A stretch of DNA of 64,000 nt from Henriciella sp. Lineage in GTDB: Bacteria > Pseudomonadota > Alphaproteobacteria > Caulobacterales > Hyphomonadaceae. Position 1 is the stretch's first letter; each line of letters opens with the position of its first letter. The translations under genes and the position numbers were made by a program. This document shows, in pieces, positions 46,718 to 54,722 of the stretch. The notes under the pieces were generated by a model. It made no database searches. It was not told the origin of the DNA and worked only from the letters and a program-made list of their open reading frames with translations. The DNA is taken from contig JASJAO010000002.1 of assembly GCA_030066975.1 (NCBI GenBank), positions 372,001 to 436,000 on the forward strand, in the 5' to 3' direction.

Positions 46718-46823
46718 GCCAGCGCACAATCAGAACCACGCCGACCGGACCGATCACAAAGATCAGAGCCGATAGAAGAAGCGCCTTCGGGTTAGGGCGC
46801 GAGACGGTATCCTGGCGTTTCAT
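46701..46823 (-). CDS. Putative 40-residue membrane microprotein
   Basis: ATG at 46823 and TGA at 46701 define a peptide with a polar start (MKRQDTVSRPNPKA) and one hydrophobic helix (LLLSALIFVIGPVGVVLIV), ending RWLTSIG. Positive charges on both sides of the helix are typical of single-pass microproteins. The 3' end overlaps the NUDIX gene by 17 nt, convergent. The Shine-Dalgarno is only AGAAG. No homologue is recognised. Confidence 0.45.
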   Translation of the reverse strand: MKRQDTVSRPNPKALLLSALIFVIGPVGVVLIVRWLTSIG

Positions 46824-46903
46824 ACCGCTTCTATCGCAGCGCAATAAGGCACGAATGCGGACCCAAGATTGACCGAATTTGGGCGTTCCGATTCAAACCT
46901 TCT

Positions 46904-47048
46904 TAAGAGACGACGCGTACTTTGGCCGTCCCTGGCAGAGCCCCCCTCTCTGTTTCAGGTCCCACCGGTCCGACCGCCGCCTCTTCCCCTTAGGCGCGCG
47001 ACGACCAGAGTAGAGCGGCCGCGCTTAGCCCCCTAAGCGCGGCCTTTT
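46904..47048 (+). ncRNA. Candidate structured small RNA with intrinsic terminator
   Basis: A 145-nt stretch with no ORF folds on paper into a closed multibranch structure. The closing stem pairs TACTTTGGCCGTC (46918-46930) with GACGACCAGAGTA (47000-47012), with one C-A mismatch and one wobble. Inside are three hairpins: CCTG/CAGG extended by CAGAG/CTCTG with a CCCCCCT loop, CGGT/ACCG, and GCCT/AGGC with a CTTCCCCTT loop. A 12-bp perfect terminator stem follows directly. The C-rich loops could pair with Shine-Dalgarno sequences, as in several alphaproteobacterial sRNAs. A -35-like TTGACC is at 46869-46874; the -10 is poor. The family is not recognised (not 6S, 4.5S or tmRNA by eye). Confidence 0.5.
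47017..47048 (+). terminator. Strong intrinsic terminator closing the candidate sRNA
   Basis: A perfect 12-bp stem, GGCCGCGCTTAG (47017-47028) and CTAAGCGCGGCC (47033-47044), encloses a CCCC loop and is followed by TTTT on the plus strand only. There is no protein gene ending just upstream on this strand (the NUDIX stop is 300 nt away with an opposing ORF between). This is the main reason to look for a non-coding transcript here. Confidence 0.85.
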
Positions 47049-47793
47049 ACTGTTTTGAACGCGGTGAAAAAGCCGCCCGCGCATAGAGCCAGCCCGTATA
47101 GGCCGAGAGCAGCGCGGCGAGCCAGATTAAGGCGTAGCCCAGTAAACTTAGACCACTGATCAGGAAACCCAGACCACTATTGAGTGCCAGAACCGGGCGC
47201 GGATCAAACAGTATCATACCGTGCACCAAACCAGGTACACCGCCAAGAGCCAACCCCAACAGAACACCCCCAATACCAACCATCTCCACTGCGGTCTTCC
47301 ACTTCGCCAGAACAGTCACCGGCAAAGCACGATTACTCATCCACCGCAGCAAAGTGACAGCGGCATCCCGAATGACAATCAAAAGGACTGGGATGAGAAA
47401 CGGGAACGACCAGTTTGTCATGTCTGCAAGCGCGAGCAGGCAGATAGCCACGAGCAGCTTGTCTGCAATGGGATCCAGGACCGACCCGAACCGGCTTATC
47501 GCATTCAAACGGCGCGCGGCAAGACCGTCAAAGAAATCCGTCAGCGCAGCGAGTACAAACCACACAAACGGTTGAACGATGTGAAGTGAATAAACTCGGA
47601 GTGCTTCACGTCTTGCTTGGTGCGCTTCCAAGCGTTCCTCAGACGTAGATGTTGACACGTCCAGTTGCCAAGCTGTGAACTCATCCACGAACTCAACTGC
47701 TGCAGGCTCCAACTCCAAAATCGACCACCCCACCACGAAGGCGAGCAGACATCGGAGGATCGTCAATGCGTTGGGAAGCCATTTCCAGGACAT
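47047..47793 (-). CDS. CDP-alcohol phosphatidyltransferase (PgsA-like)
   Basis: About 248 residues from the ATG at 47793 (an upstream ATG at 47829 adds 12 residues). It is a polytopic membrane protein with the family motif reading DFFDGLAARRLNAISRFGSV followed by LDPIADK, which supplies all metal-binding Asp residues. It would condense CDP-diacylglycerol with an alcohol, most likely glycerol-3-phosphate. Unlike typical PgsA, about 60 mostly polar residues (VEFVDEFTAWQLDVSTSTSE and on) separate helix 1 from the next helix, so the exact alcohol is uncertain. Its start is just downstream of the pckA terminator. Confidence 0.85.
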   Translation of the reverse strand: MSWKWLPNALTILRCLLAFVVGWSILELEPAAVEFVDEFTAWQLDVSTSTSEERLEAHQARREALRVYSLHIVQPFVWFVLAALTDFFDGLAARRLNAISRFGSVLDPIADKLLVAICLLALADMTNWSFPFLIPVLLIVIRDAAVTLLRWMSNRALPVTVLAKWKTAVEMVGIGGVLLGLALGGVPGLVHGMILFDPRPVLALNSGLGFLISGLSLLGYALIWLAALLSAYTGWLYARAAFSPRSKQ

Positions 47794-47834
47794 GGGATCA
47801 GCCTTCGCAGCTATTCCCGCTTCGAACAAGCAAC

Positions 47835-47859
47835 AAAAAATGGGCCCGAAGGCCCATTT
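47835..47859 (-). terminator. Intrinsic terminator of pckA
   Basis: On the minus strand AAATGGGCC pairs with GGCCCATTT around a TTCG tetraloop (9-bp perfect stem, 47838-47846 with 47851-47859), followed by a run of six T. It lies 40 nt after the pckA stop. It separates pckA from the phosphatidyltransferase gene. Confidence 0.9.
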
Positions 47860-47898
47860 CCGTAGAATGTTATGGGGTTCGCGCGGATGCGCTGAGCC

Positions 47899-49491
47899 TT
47901 AAGCCAGTGCCCTTGCCCGAGGCGCCGCCGCGCGGACGTCCGCCTCAACATGCGCCTCATAGACTTTGAAATTCTGCACGAACATGTCGGCAAGCTTGGC
48001 CGCCTGGACGTCATAAGCCTCGCCGTTCGACCAGGTTGAGCGCGGGTTGAGAATACTTGGATCAACCCCGTCCAACGCGGTTGGCACCTCAAATCCGAAC
48101 GTCTCGTCGGTGCGATACTGGGCGTTAAGCAGCGATCCATCCAGAGCCGCATTCAGCAGCGCCCGCGTCGCCTTGATCGGCATCCGGTTGCCGGTGCCAT
48201 ACGGTCCGCCGGTCCACCCCGTCGAGACGAGCCAGCAATTCACATTATACTTGTCGATCAACTGCCCGAGCAGTTTGCCATATTCGCTTGGATGGCGCGG
48301 CATGAACGGCCCGCCAAAACAGGTTGAGAAGGTCGCCGTTGGCTCGGTCACGCCTTTTTCAGTGCCCGCCACTTTCGCGGTGTAGCCTGACAGGAAGTGA
48401 TACATCGCCTGCGCCGGGGTCAGCTTTGCAATCGGCGGCAGCACGCCAAATGCATCGGCGGTCAGCATGATCAGGTTTTTCGGCTGGCCACAGCGACCAC
48501 TGAGAGACGCATTCTCGATCGCAGAGATCGGATAGGCGCCGCGCGAATTCTCTGCCAGCGAATTGTCAAAGAAATCGAGCTCACGGGTCTCCGGATCCAT
48601 CACCACGTTTTCAAGCACCGTGCCCCACATGCTTGTGGTCGCGTAGATTTCCGGCTCGGCCTCTTTCGAGAGGTTGATCATCTTGGCATAGCAACCGCCT
48701 TCAAAGTTGAAGAGGCCATTCTCTGACCAGCCATGCTCATCGTCACCGATTAGCTCGCGGCTCGCATCGGCTGAGAGTGTGGTCTTGCCTGTACCGGAAA
48801 GGCCGAAAAAGATCGCCGCATCATTATTGCCGCCATCATTGACCGAGCAATGCATCGGCATAACGCCTTTGGTCGGCAGCAGGTAATTCAGGATCGTAAA
48901 GACAGACTTCTTCGTCTCGCCGGCATAAGACGTGCCCCCGATCAGCACGAGCTTCTTGGTGAAATTCACCGCGATCACTGTCTCTGACACCGTCCCATGC
49001 TTGGCCGGATCGGCTCGGAAGGACGGCGAGTTGATGATCGTGAAGTCGTGCTCAAAGCCGTGATATTCTGCTTTGGTCGGGATCCGCAGCAAGTGGCGAA
49101 TAAAGAGGGAGTGCCAGGCGTATTCATTGACCACGCGCACCGGCAGGCGGTGGTCCAGATCCGCGCCGCCGAACAACTGCTGCATGAACAGGTCCTTGCC
49201 CTCAAGATGGGCCTGGAAATCTTCCCACAGGGCATCAAAATGCGCTGGCGTCATGGACGCATTATTGTCCCACCAGACCGTGTCCTCCGTGGTCGCATCG
49301 CGCACCGTGAACTTGTCCTTCGCCGAACGGCCTGTGTGCAACCCGGTTTCGACCACCAGAGCGCCGCCCTTGGCCACGCGGGATTCCCCGGTTGAGACCG
49401 AACGCTCATACAATTGCGCTTCGTTCCAGTTCTTCATAACCGATCCAGCTTTGATGTTCAGGTCGGCTAACTCTACGGCTGTTTTGGACAC
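47899..49491 (-). CDS. pckA: Phosphoenolpyruvate carboxykinase (ATP)
   Basis: About 530 residues from a GTG at 49491, with AGGGGA 6 nt upstream; a TTG at 49521 would add ten residues. The kinase P-loop is [20 protein letters not shown], the metal site is [20 protein letters not shown], and substrate-binding residues are in [17 protein letters not shown] and [20 protein letters not shown]. It converts oxaloacetate to PEP, the first step of gluconeogenesis from TCA intermediates and PHB-derived acetyl units. Monocistronic with a strong terminator. Confidence 0.97.
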   Translation of the reverse strand: MSKTAVELADLNIKAGSVMKNWNEAQLYERSVSTGESRVAKGGALVVETGLHTGRSAKDKFTVRDATTEDTVWWDNNASMTPAHFDALWEDFQAHLEGKDLFMQQLFGGADLDHRLPVRVVNEYAWHSLFIRHLLRIPTKAEYHGFEHDFTIINSPSFRADPAKHGTVSETVIAVNFTKKLVLIGGTSYAGETKKSVFTILNYLLPTKGVMPMHCSVNDGGNNDAAIFFGLSGTGKTTLSADASRELIGDDEHGWSENGLFNFEGGCYAKMINLSKEAEPEIYATTSMWGTVLENVVMDPETRELDFFDNSLAENSRGAYPISAIENASLSGRCGQPKNLIMLTADAFGVLPPIAKLTPAQAMYHFLSGYTAKVAGTEKGVTEPTATFSTCFGGPFMPRHPSEYGKLLGQLIDKYNVNCWLVSTGWTGGPYGTGNRMPIKATRALLNAALDGSLLNAQYRTDETFGFEVPTALDGVDPSILNPRSTWSNGEAYDVQAAKLADMFVQNFKVYEAHVEADVRAAAPRARALA

Positions 49492-49893
49492 GGATATTCC
49501 CCTAATTAATGCAGATTTCAAACTCGGATGAGAGCCTGAGTTTCTTCTGCTGTCCCAATCAATGACGTGGATAAGACCCTGACATTTTCAGCTTGGCCAG
49601 CCGCAAAAACAGAATTTGCCGAGGTAAACGCTGTCAATTTTAAAATTGGCACAAATGGGCGCACCCAGCATAGTTAACGGTCTGAGGCCTGCCTAAAACG
49701 CAGACTCGGGCCACTCTTTAAGCGAGCGTTTAACGCAAGTGATTCTACTTTCTAGGGTACGGGACTCGGGTCGCGAAACACGATTTGCTCAGAAAACCGC
49801 GCTAAATTGACCCTAACGTCAACGGAAGCCTTGCGGAGTCGCGTTCAGGGCGCTAGCTGCAACGCAAACAATCGCTCAAACTGGGAGTCGCCG
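49492..49893. promoter_or_regulatory. Divergent pckA/etfB control region with AT-rich palindrome
   Basis: A 402-bp gap between divergent pckA and etfB, the longest without a gene in the window. It must contain both promoters. The clearest feature is a perfect 14-bp palindrome CAATTTTAAAATTG (49635-49648), extended imperfectly to 20 bp (TGT and GGCA flanks), an AT island in GC-rich DNA and a likely operator. TTGACC at 49807-49812 lacks a matching -10. The leader of etfB has GGGAG 6 nt before its ATG. No ORF of note. Confidence 0.45.
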
Positions 49894-50640
49894 ATGAAGG
49901 TCCTCGTGCCTGTGAAACGAGTCATCGACTATAACGTAAAGGTCCGCGTGAAATCGGATCAGACCGGGGTCGATCTCGCCAATGTCAAAATGTCCATGAA
50001 CCCGTTCGACGAAATTTCGGTCGAAGAGGCGGTGCGCATGAAGGAAGCCGGCACGGCCACTGAAATCGTCGCGGTGTCGATTGGACCACAACAGGCTCAG
50101 GAAACTATCCGCACCGCGCTCGCCATGGGCGCTGATCGCGGCATCCTGATCAAAACCGACGAGAATGTAGAGCCGCTCGGCGTTGCCAAACTGCTAGCCA
50201 AAGTGGTCGCGGAAGAAAGCCCCGACATGGTCATTCTCGGCAAGCAGGCGATTGATGATGACAGCAACCAGACCGGTCAGATGCTCGGCGCGCTGCTCGG
50301 ATGGCCACAAGGCACGTTCGCGTCTGAAGTGAAAGCCGAAGACGGCAAGATCCACGTCACCCGCGAAGTGGATGGCGGTCTGCAGACCGTCGCGCTGGAA
50401 GGCCCCTCCATCGTCACGGTGGACCTGCGCCTCAACGAGCCGCGCTACGCGTCTCTGCCCAATATCATGAAGGCCAAGAAAAAGCCGATCGATATGAAAG
50501 CGCCGGAAGATTATGGCGTCGATATCGCACCGCGCCTCAGCGTTGTGAAAGTGACCGAGCCGCCGGTGCGCGAAGCCGGTGAAAAGGTCGAAGACGTGCC
50601 AACTCTGGTTGAAAAACTCAAAACTGCGGGAGCGATTTAA
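49894..50640 (+). CDS. etfB: Electron transfer flavoprotein beta subunit
   Basis: A 248-residue protein beginning [20 protein letters not shown], with the AMP-binding stretch [20 protein letters not shown] and the ETF-beta signature [20 protein letters not shown]. It also has [17 protein letters not shown]. It receives electrons from acyl-CoA dehydrogenases with EtfA. The upstream extension to 49807 is not family-like. Its TAA overlaps the etfA ATG by one base (TAATG), so both are translationally coupled. Confidence 0.97.
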   Translation: MKVLVPVKRVIDYNVKVRVKSDQTGVDLANVKMSMNPFDEISVEEAVRMKEAGTATEIVAVSIGPQQAQETIRTALAMGADRGILIKTDENVEPLGVAKLLAKVVAEESPDMVILGKQAIDDDSNQTGQMLGALLGWPQGTFASEVKAEDGKIHVTREVDGGLQTVALEGPSIVTVDLRLNEPRYASLPNIMKAKKKPIDMKAPEDYGVDIAPRLSVVKVTEPPVREAGEKVEDVPTLVEKLKTAGAI

Positions 50641-51569
50641 TGGCTGTTCTTGTAATTGCTGATCATGACAATGCGGCGCTGTCTGACGCGACCGCAAAAA
50701 CCGTAACCGCAGCCAAAGCCTTTGGCGGCGATGTCGATATCCTCGTCGCTGGTGAGGGCGCAGGCGATGTTGCTGCGGCCGCCGCGCAGATCGACGGCGT
50801 TCGCAAAGTGCTTCACGCCGATGGCGCGGCTTACAAAAAGCAGCTCGCCGAAGCGATGGAAGCGCTGATCCTGCCCCTGATGAACGGCTATGACGCCCTG
50901 TTTGCGCCGGCCACCACAATGGGCAAAAACGTTACCCCACGTATCGCGGCCAAGCTCGATGTGATGCAGCTGTCTGACATTGTCGGTATTGAAGGTCAGG
51001 ACACGTTCGTGCGGCCAATCTATGCCGGTAACGCGATCATGACCGTGACCAGCTCTGACGCCAAGAAAGTCGTCACCGTACGCGGCACCGCGTTCGATGC
51101 GGCGGGCAGCGGCGGCTCAGCTGCGGTTGAAACCGTCGATGCGCCCGGCGGCCCGTTCAAGTCTGAATTCGTCTCAGAGGAAGTCGTCAAATCTGACCGC
51201 CCGGAACTCACCGCTGCGAAGTCTGTCGTCTCCGGCGGACGCGCGCTCGGCTCAGAGGAAGAGTTCAACCGTCTGATCATCCCACTGGCTGACAAGCTCG
51301 GCGCAGCTGTCGGTGCCTCACGCGCGGCTGTGGATGCAGGCTACGCGCCGAACGACTATCAGGTCGGCCAGACCGGTAAGATCGTCGCGCCAGAGCTTTA
51401 TGTCGCGGTCGGTATTTCCGGCGCGATCCAGCACTTGGCCGGTATGAAAGACAGCAAGATCATCGTCGCCATCAACAAGGACGAAGAAGCCCCGATCTTC
51501 CAGGTCGCCGATTATGGTCTCGTCGCAGACCTGTTCAACGCCGTCCCGGAGCTGACCGACGCGCTCTAG
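50640..51569 (+). CDS. etfA: Electron transfer flavoprotein alpha subunit
   Basis: A 309-residue protein. It has the N-terminal domain [20 protein letters not shown] and the FAD-binding C-terminal half. That half carries [40 protein letters not shown] and [20 protein letters not shown], plus the end [18 protein letters not shown]. Together with EtfB it passes electrons to ETF-quinone oxidoreductase. Followed at 25 nt by a strong terminator. Confidence 0.97.
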   Translation: MAVLVIADHDNAALSDATAKTVTAAKAFGGDVDILVAGEGAGDVAAAAAQIDGVRKVLHADGAAYKKQLAEAMEALILPLMNGYDALFAPATTMGKNVTPRIAAKLDVMQLSDIVGIEGQDTFVRPIYAGNAIMTVTSSDAKKVVTVRGTAFDAAGSGGSAAVETVDAPGGPFKSEFVSEEVVKSDRPELTAAKSVVSGGRALGSEEEFNRLIIPLADKLGAAVGASRAAVDAGYAPNDYQVGQTGKIVAPELYVAVGISGAIQHLAGMKDSKIIVAINKDEEAPIFQVADYGLVADLFNAVPELTDAL

Positions 51570-51593
51570 TCTTCGGGTCAAAACCTTCTCGAG

Positions 51594-51620
51594 AACCCCG
51601 GTCGCAGGATCGGGGTTTTT
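51594..51620 (+). terminator. Intrinsic terminator of etfBA
   Basis: AACCCCGGTC (51594-51603) pairs with GATCGGGGTT (51608-51617), with one G-T wobble, around a GCAG loop. It is followed by a T-rich tail (TTTTTCTTT overlapping the stem end). It lies just after etfA. Confidence 0.88.
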
Positions 51621-51668
51621 CTTTGCGCCGATCTCGTCCATCCTGCGCCAAGCAAAAAGGGGTAAACC

Positions 51669-52415
51669 ATGCGGGCGGCGATCGCCAGACACCTGGACCA
51701 TGATCCCGAGTTCGAGTGGCGCGGGCAATACGTCACGCGGATCGAGAACCTGTCCGACATCGTCTTCGCGCTCGCCTTCGGCATGCTCGTCTCCGCCACC
51801 ACACCGCCCGGCACCTATCAGGAGCTGCTGCCGCACCTCATGAGCATTGTGCCGGTCACCGTCGGCTTCCTGTTCATGGTCCTGCTCTGGAATGACCATT
51901 TCATTTTCTTCCGGCGCTATGGCATTGCCGATCAGAAGATTATCTGGCTGAACGGCATTCTGCTCCTGCTCATCCTGTTCTTGGCCTACCCGCTGCGGTT
52001 CGCATTTGAGAGCCTGTTTGCCTACATCCTCTCACAGTTCGGGTCGGATCAACGCATGGACCAATTGGGCATTTCCACCTACCGACAAGCCGGTAACATC
52101 ATCGCGCTCTTCTATGTCGGCTATGGGCTCGCCAATCTGATTTACCAGTCCATGTATGCCTATGCGCGGCAACAGGCAGAGACGCTGGAGCTAACCTATC
52201 GCGAGCTTCAGCTCACCCGACGGTCCATCTGGCGCTATCGCGGCGAAGTCCTGATCGCCCTGATCATCGCCCCACTTGCCGCCTTCTCCCTCATCGGTCC
52301 CTTTGCCGGCGCCCTCGGCCTGCTGAGCTGGCCAAGCGCGCTGCTGGTGGATCGATGGATCAGATTGGACTCGCCCACCGGTGCCGAGCCTGAAACAGAT
52401 GCGGACGAAAGCTGA
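51669..52415 (+). CDS. TMEM175-family (DUF1211) membrane protein, probable K+ channel
   Basis: A 248-residue protein with about six membrane helices. The pore-lining motif of the family, RxxxFSD followed by VFAIA, is seen here as RIENLSDIVFALAFGMLV, with Leu in place of the usual Phe. The next helices have LFMVLLWNDHFIFFRRYG. Bacterial TMEM175 proteins conduct K+ weakly selectively. The N-terminal 20 residues (ARHLDHDPEFEWRGQYVTR) are an extra polar lead. The C-terminus overlaps a pseudogene on the other strand. Confidence 0.8.
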   Translation: MRAAIARHLDHDPEFEWRGQYVTRIENLSDIVFALAFGMLVSATTPPGTYQELLPHLMSIVPVTVGFLFMVLLWNDHFIFFRRYGIADQKIIWLNGILLLLILFLAYPLRFAFESLFAYILSQFGSDQRMDQLGISTYRQAGNIIALFYVGYGLANLIYQSMYAYARQQAETLELTYRELQLTRRSIWRYRGEVLIALIIAPLAAFSLIGPFAGALGLLSWPSALLVDRWIRLDSPTGAEPETDADES

Positions 52416-52947
52416 ACACTTTATCTAGGGCGGTTCTAGGACGCTGCCTTATTCGCCGTTGTCTGATTTCCGCCAACCGGTCCCATAGATCTGTTGTCTC
52501 GGTATTTGCGATCATGCCTCCGACCATCTTTACGAACTCAGGAATGAAATAGACAGAACAGATTTCCCACAATGCACGCGCTCGTTCCGTTCCTAGTACA
52601 AAGTAGATCAAATCGCGGTACGTTTCCCAGGAACTCTGCTCCATTACCCCGCTCTTTTATTGCAGCCATTCGTATTCTCTCGCGCGCATCTGACCGATCA
52701 TCCAAAAAAGCAACTGCGTTTTCTCGGGAAAAGTAGGTGTTTCCTTTTGCGAGAAGACACGTACTAGTTCGGGAAACTCGACGAATTCATAGACATCCGT
52801 TTGGTCATTTTCGAGTTGTGTTTGACGGGTGTCAGAACGGAGCTGGGCTGTACCCTGTTTAACTTGAATCGTTAGATATATGAGGGTTATGGCAACCATA
52901 ATGACGCCGATAATTTGCGCGATCTGTGCTATTTGATCGAGTGTCAT
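52360..52947 (-). pseudogene. Broken gene for a single-pass membrane protein, internal TAA
   Basis: The first part (52657-52947) starts MTLDQIAQIAQIIGVIMVAI with a good GGGGAT upstream and ends EYEWLQ then TAA. The same frame continues after the stop as KSGVMEQSSWETYRDLIYFV and on to 52360. In the family I recall, an N-terminal helix protein of about 150-190 residues, the segment runs EFEWLQY followed by a helix with WxSYR and F-L-x-T-x-R-x-W, which matches here if TAA replaced a Tyr codon. So one point change broke the gene. The tail after about residue 155 looks arbitrary and overlaps the TMEM175 gene. Confidence 0.75.
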
Positions 52948-52984
52948 TTTATCCCCTATGGCTCGGATCTAAAAGAAACGTCTC

Positions 52985-53446
52985 TTACGATCCCGACGCT
53001 GCCTCGATGCGATCTATGCGAAGCTGTGCCTCGTCCTGGATGCGTTCGAGTGAGTCGCGATGGAGCGTGGCCAACTCCGCAGTCGTTCGAATGCCGCCCT
53101 GCATCTCTGGATCGAGACCAACGATCTCAACCAAGGACTCTGCATCGGTCTCCGCAAACGGGCTCAGACCACGTTTCTAGCCCACAAAAACGGTGCGATC
53201 CTTATGCGGCCGATATGTGCTGTCGTGACTACTCGTGATGGTGGTCCAAAACGTCCTGTAGCGCTGTAAGTCCCTCACAAATTGACGATCCTTGACGATT
53301 GAAAAATCGCCTACTGCGATCGGCGCATTCAACGCAGCATCATGTTGAGATGGAAATTGTCGCATCGTGATGTGGGCCCAGTATTCTGAAGATTGATCGC
53401 TTTGGACGTCTTCGGACGGAACAGTTTGTATTTCGGTGTTCGTCAT
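52985..53446 (-). pseudogene. Unknown ORF interrupted by in-frame TAG
   Basis: From the ATG at 53446 (MTNTEIQTVPSEDVQSDQ) the frame reads 89 codons to a TAG at 53177-53179. It then continues open for 63 codons (KRGLSPFAETDAESLVEIVG, then RTTAELATLHRDSLERIQDE) to a TAA at 52985. The second part has the composition of a normal amphipathic helix and no good start of its own, so the two halves look like one protein of about 153 residues broken by an amber mutation. The start overlaps the end of the fragment upstream (ATGA). No family recognised. Confidence 0.55.
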
Positions 53447-53616
53447 GGGATTCGGCACTGCAAGAGACACCTGACTGACAGGGTCCGGTCGAATATTGCG
53501 GCATGCAACGCTTCAAGACGTGACGCTTCGCCGTGAATGTCACCGATTGCGTAGATGACTTCCAATTGTGGTTCTCCAGAAGCGTCTGTCGAGACTGGGT
53601 TTGATGCTCCCGGCAC
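53443..53616 (-). pseudogene. N-terminal remnant of a metallophosphoesterase
   Basis: A GTG at 53616 opens a 57-residue frame. Its middle reads LEVIYAIGDIHGEASRLEAL, the first metal-binding motif (GDxHG) of calcineurin-like phosphoesterases in the right N-terminal place. After HAAIFDRTLS the family sequence (next expected motif GDYVDRG) is absent and the frame closes at 53443. Thus only about 45 codons of a roughly 230-residue gene remain; the rest was deleted or replaced. Confidence 0.6.
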
Positions 53617-53646
53617 GCGGCGGCGGCCTAGGCCTCGAACACCTGC

Positions 53647-54006
53647 CTATGCGTATGCTGCGATGCTGAGATATACCCGCTGATCGGGATCAAACACACA
53701 CGTCTCCGCAACCTCTTGATTCCGTTCATTGCGGTAGAGGATGGTGAGGGCATCTGAACCAACCCGCACATCCTGCAACTCAAAGTGCAGATCCGGGAGA
53801 CGCAAAAGCGCGGCGGACCAATAGTTGCGTAAGGCGACTTTGCCGCGAACGGACGGTACATCGTCGCCAAGTATGCGGGAAATCCCAGGTGAGTGAAACA
53901 CGATGTCGTCGCTATAGTGCGCCAATATCGCGTCGAGATCGCGCGAATTCCACGTCTGAATCCAGTCATCCGCAAATGACTCCGCCAGAGCTTTGGACAG
54001 GCGCAC
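53647..54006 (-). CDS. SnoaL/NTF2-like domain protein
   Basis: A 119-residue protein starting at GTG (MRLSKALAESFADDWIQTWN). The NTF2-like cone fold is indicated by WIQTWNSRDLDAILAHYSDD, VRGKVALRNYWSAALLRLPD and the strands LHFELQDVRVGSDALTILYR. Family length is typical. These proteins are often isomerases, hydrolases or ligand binders, with role unknown here. It begins 3 nt after hisB and may be carried along with its transcript. Confidence 0.78.
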   Translation of the reverse strand: MRLSKALAESFADDWIQTWNSRDLDAILAHYSDDIVFHSPGISRILGDDVPSVRGKVALRNYWSAALLRLPDLHFELQDVRVGSDALTILYRNERNQEVAETCVFDPDQRVYLSIAAYA

Positions 54007-54009
54007 GAC

Positions 54010-54603
54010 CTATAAACTGCCCTTTGTACTGGCTGGCGCGCCGCCGAGGCGGGGCTCCGGCGCGACGGCCATTTTCAGGGCGCGGGCGACGGCCTTGAAA
54101 CAGCTCTCGGCAATATGGTGGCAGTTTTCGCCATAGAGGTTCTCAATGTGCAGGCACATGCCGCCATTGCCCGCGAAAGCCTGAAAGAACTCCTTGAAGA
54201 GTTCAGTGTCCATTTCGCCGATCTTGTCGCGGTTGAAATCGACCTTCCAGATAAAGTAAGGCCGCTTGCAGAGATCGACTGCGGCGCGGCTGAGGGTTTC
54301 ATCCATTGGCAGATAGGCATGTCCATAGCGCGTAATCCCAGCAAAATCGCCGAGCGCCTCTTTAATTGCCTGCCCGATCACAATGCCGGTATCTTCGACC
54401 GTGTGGTGACCATCAATGTGAAGGTCTCCTATGGTGCGCACTCTCAAATCGATAAAGGAATGGCGCCCCAAAGCGTCCAGCATGTGGTCAAAAAAACCGA
54501 TCCCGGTTTCAATATCGGTTTGGCCCGATCCATCGAGATTCACCTCGACTGTGATGTCGGTTTCCTTGGTCTTGCGACTGACGGTTGCGGTTCTTGCGGT
54601 CAT
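54010..54603 (-). CDS. hisB: Imidazoleglycerol-phosphate dehydratase
   Basis: A 197-residue protein from ATG 54603 ([20 protein letters not shown]); the longer frame to 54711 is rejected. Metal and active-site motifs are [24 protein letters not shown] and [13 protein letters not shown]. It catalyses the sixth step of histidine synthesis. In many alphaproteobacteria hisB is followed by hisH-hisA-hisF; here a SnoaL-like gene and decayed genes follow instead. Confidence 0.95.
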   Translation of the reverse strand: MTARTATVSRKTKETDITVEVNLDGSGQTDIETGIGFFDHMLDALGRHSFIDLRVRTIGDLHIDGHHTVEDTGIVIGQAIKEALGDFAGITRYGHAYLPMDETLSRAAVDLCKRPYFIWKVDFNRDKIGEMDTELFKEFFQAFAGNGGMCLHIENLYGENCHHIAESCFKAVARALKMAVAPEPRLGGAPASTKGSL

Positions 54604-54722
54604 AGGGGTTCCAGATAGTGCTGAAATTTCAACAGTGCTAGCGCTGTTTTGTTCATCACTCTCTAAACAATCCACGTCAATAACCTCTAAAGAGGCGGCA
54701 GAGTGCGTCAAAGGGCTAGAGT

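Noticed and set aside
46869-46897. TTGACC plus TTCAAA as the promoter of the candidate sRNA.
   Set aside because: The -35 is good but the -10 is poor, so I mention it only as a possibility and do not list it as a feature.
49718-49733. TTAA-N8-TTAA in the pckA/etfB gap, also CtrA-like.
   Set aside because: Spacing of 8 is wrong for CtrA and the genes are not typical cell-cycle targets.
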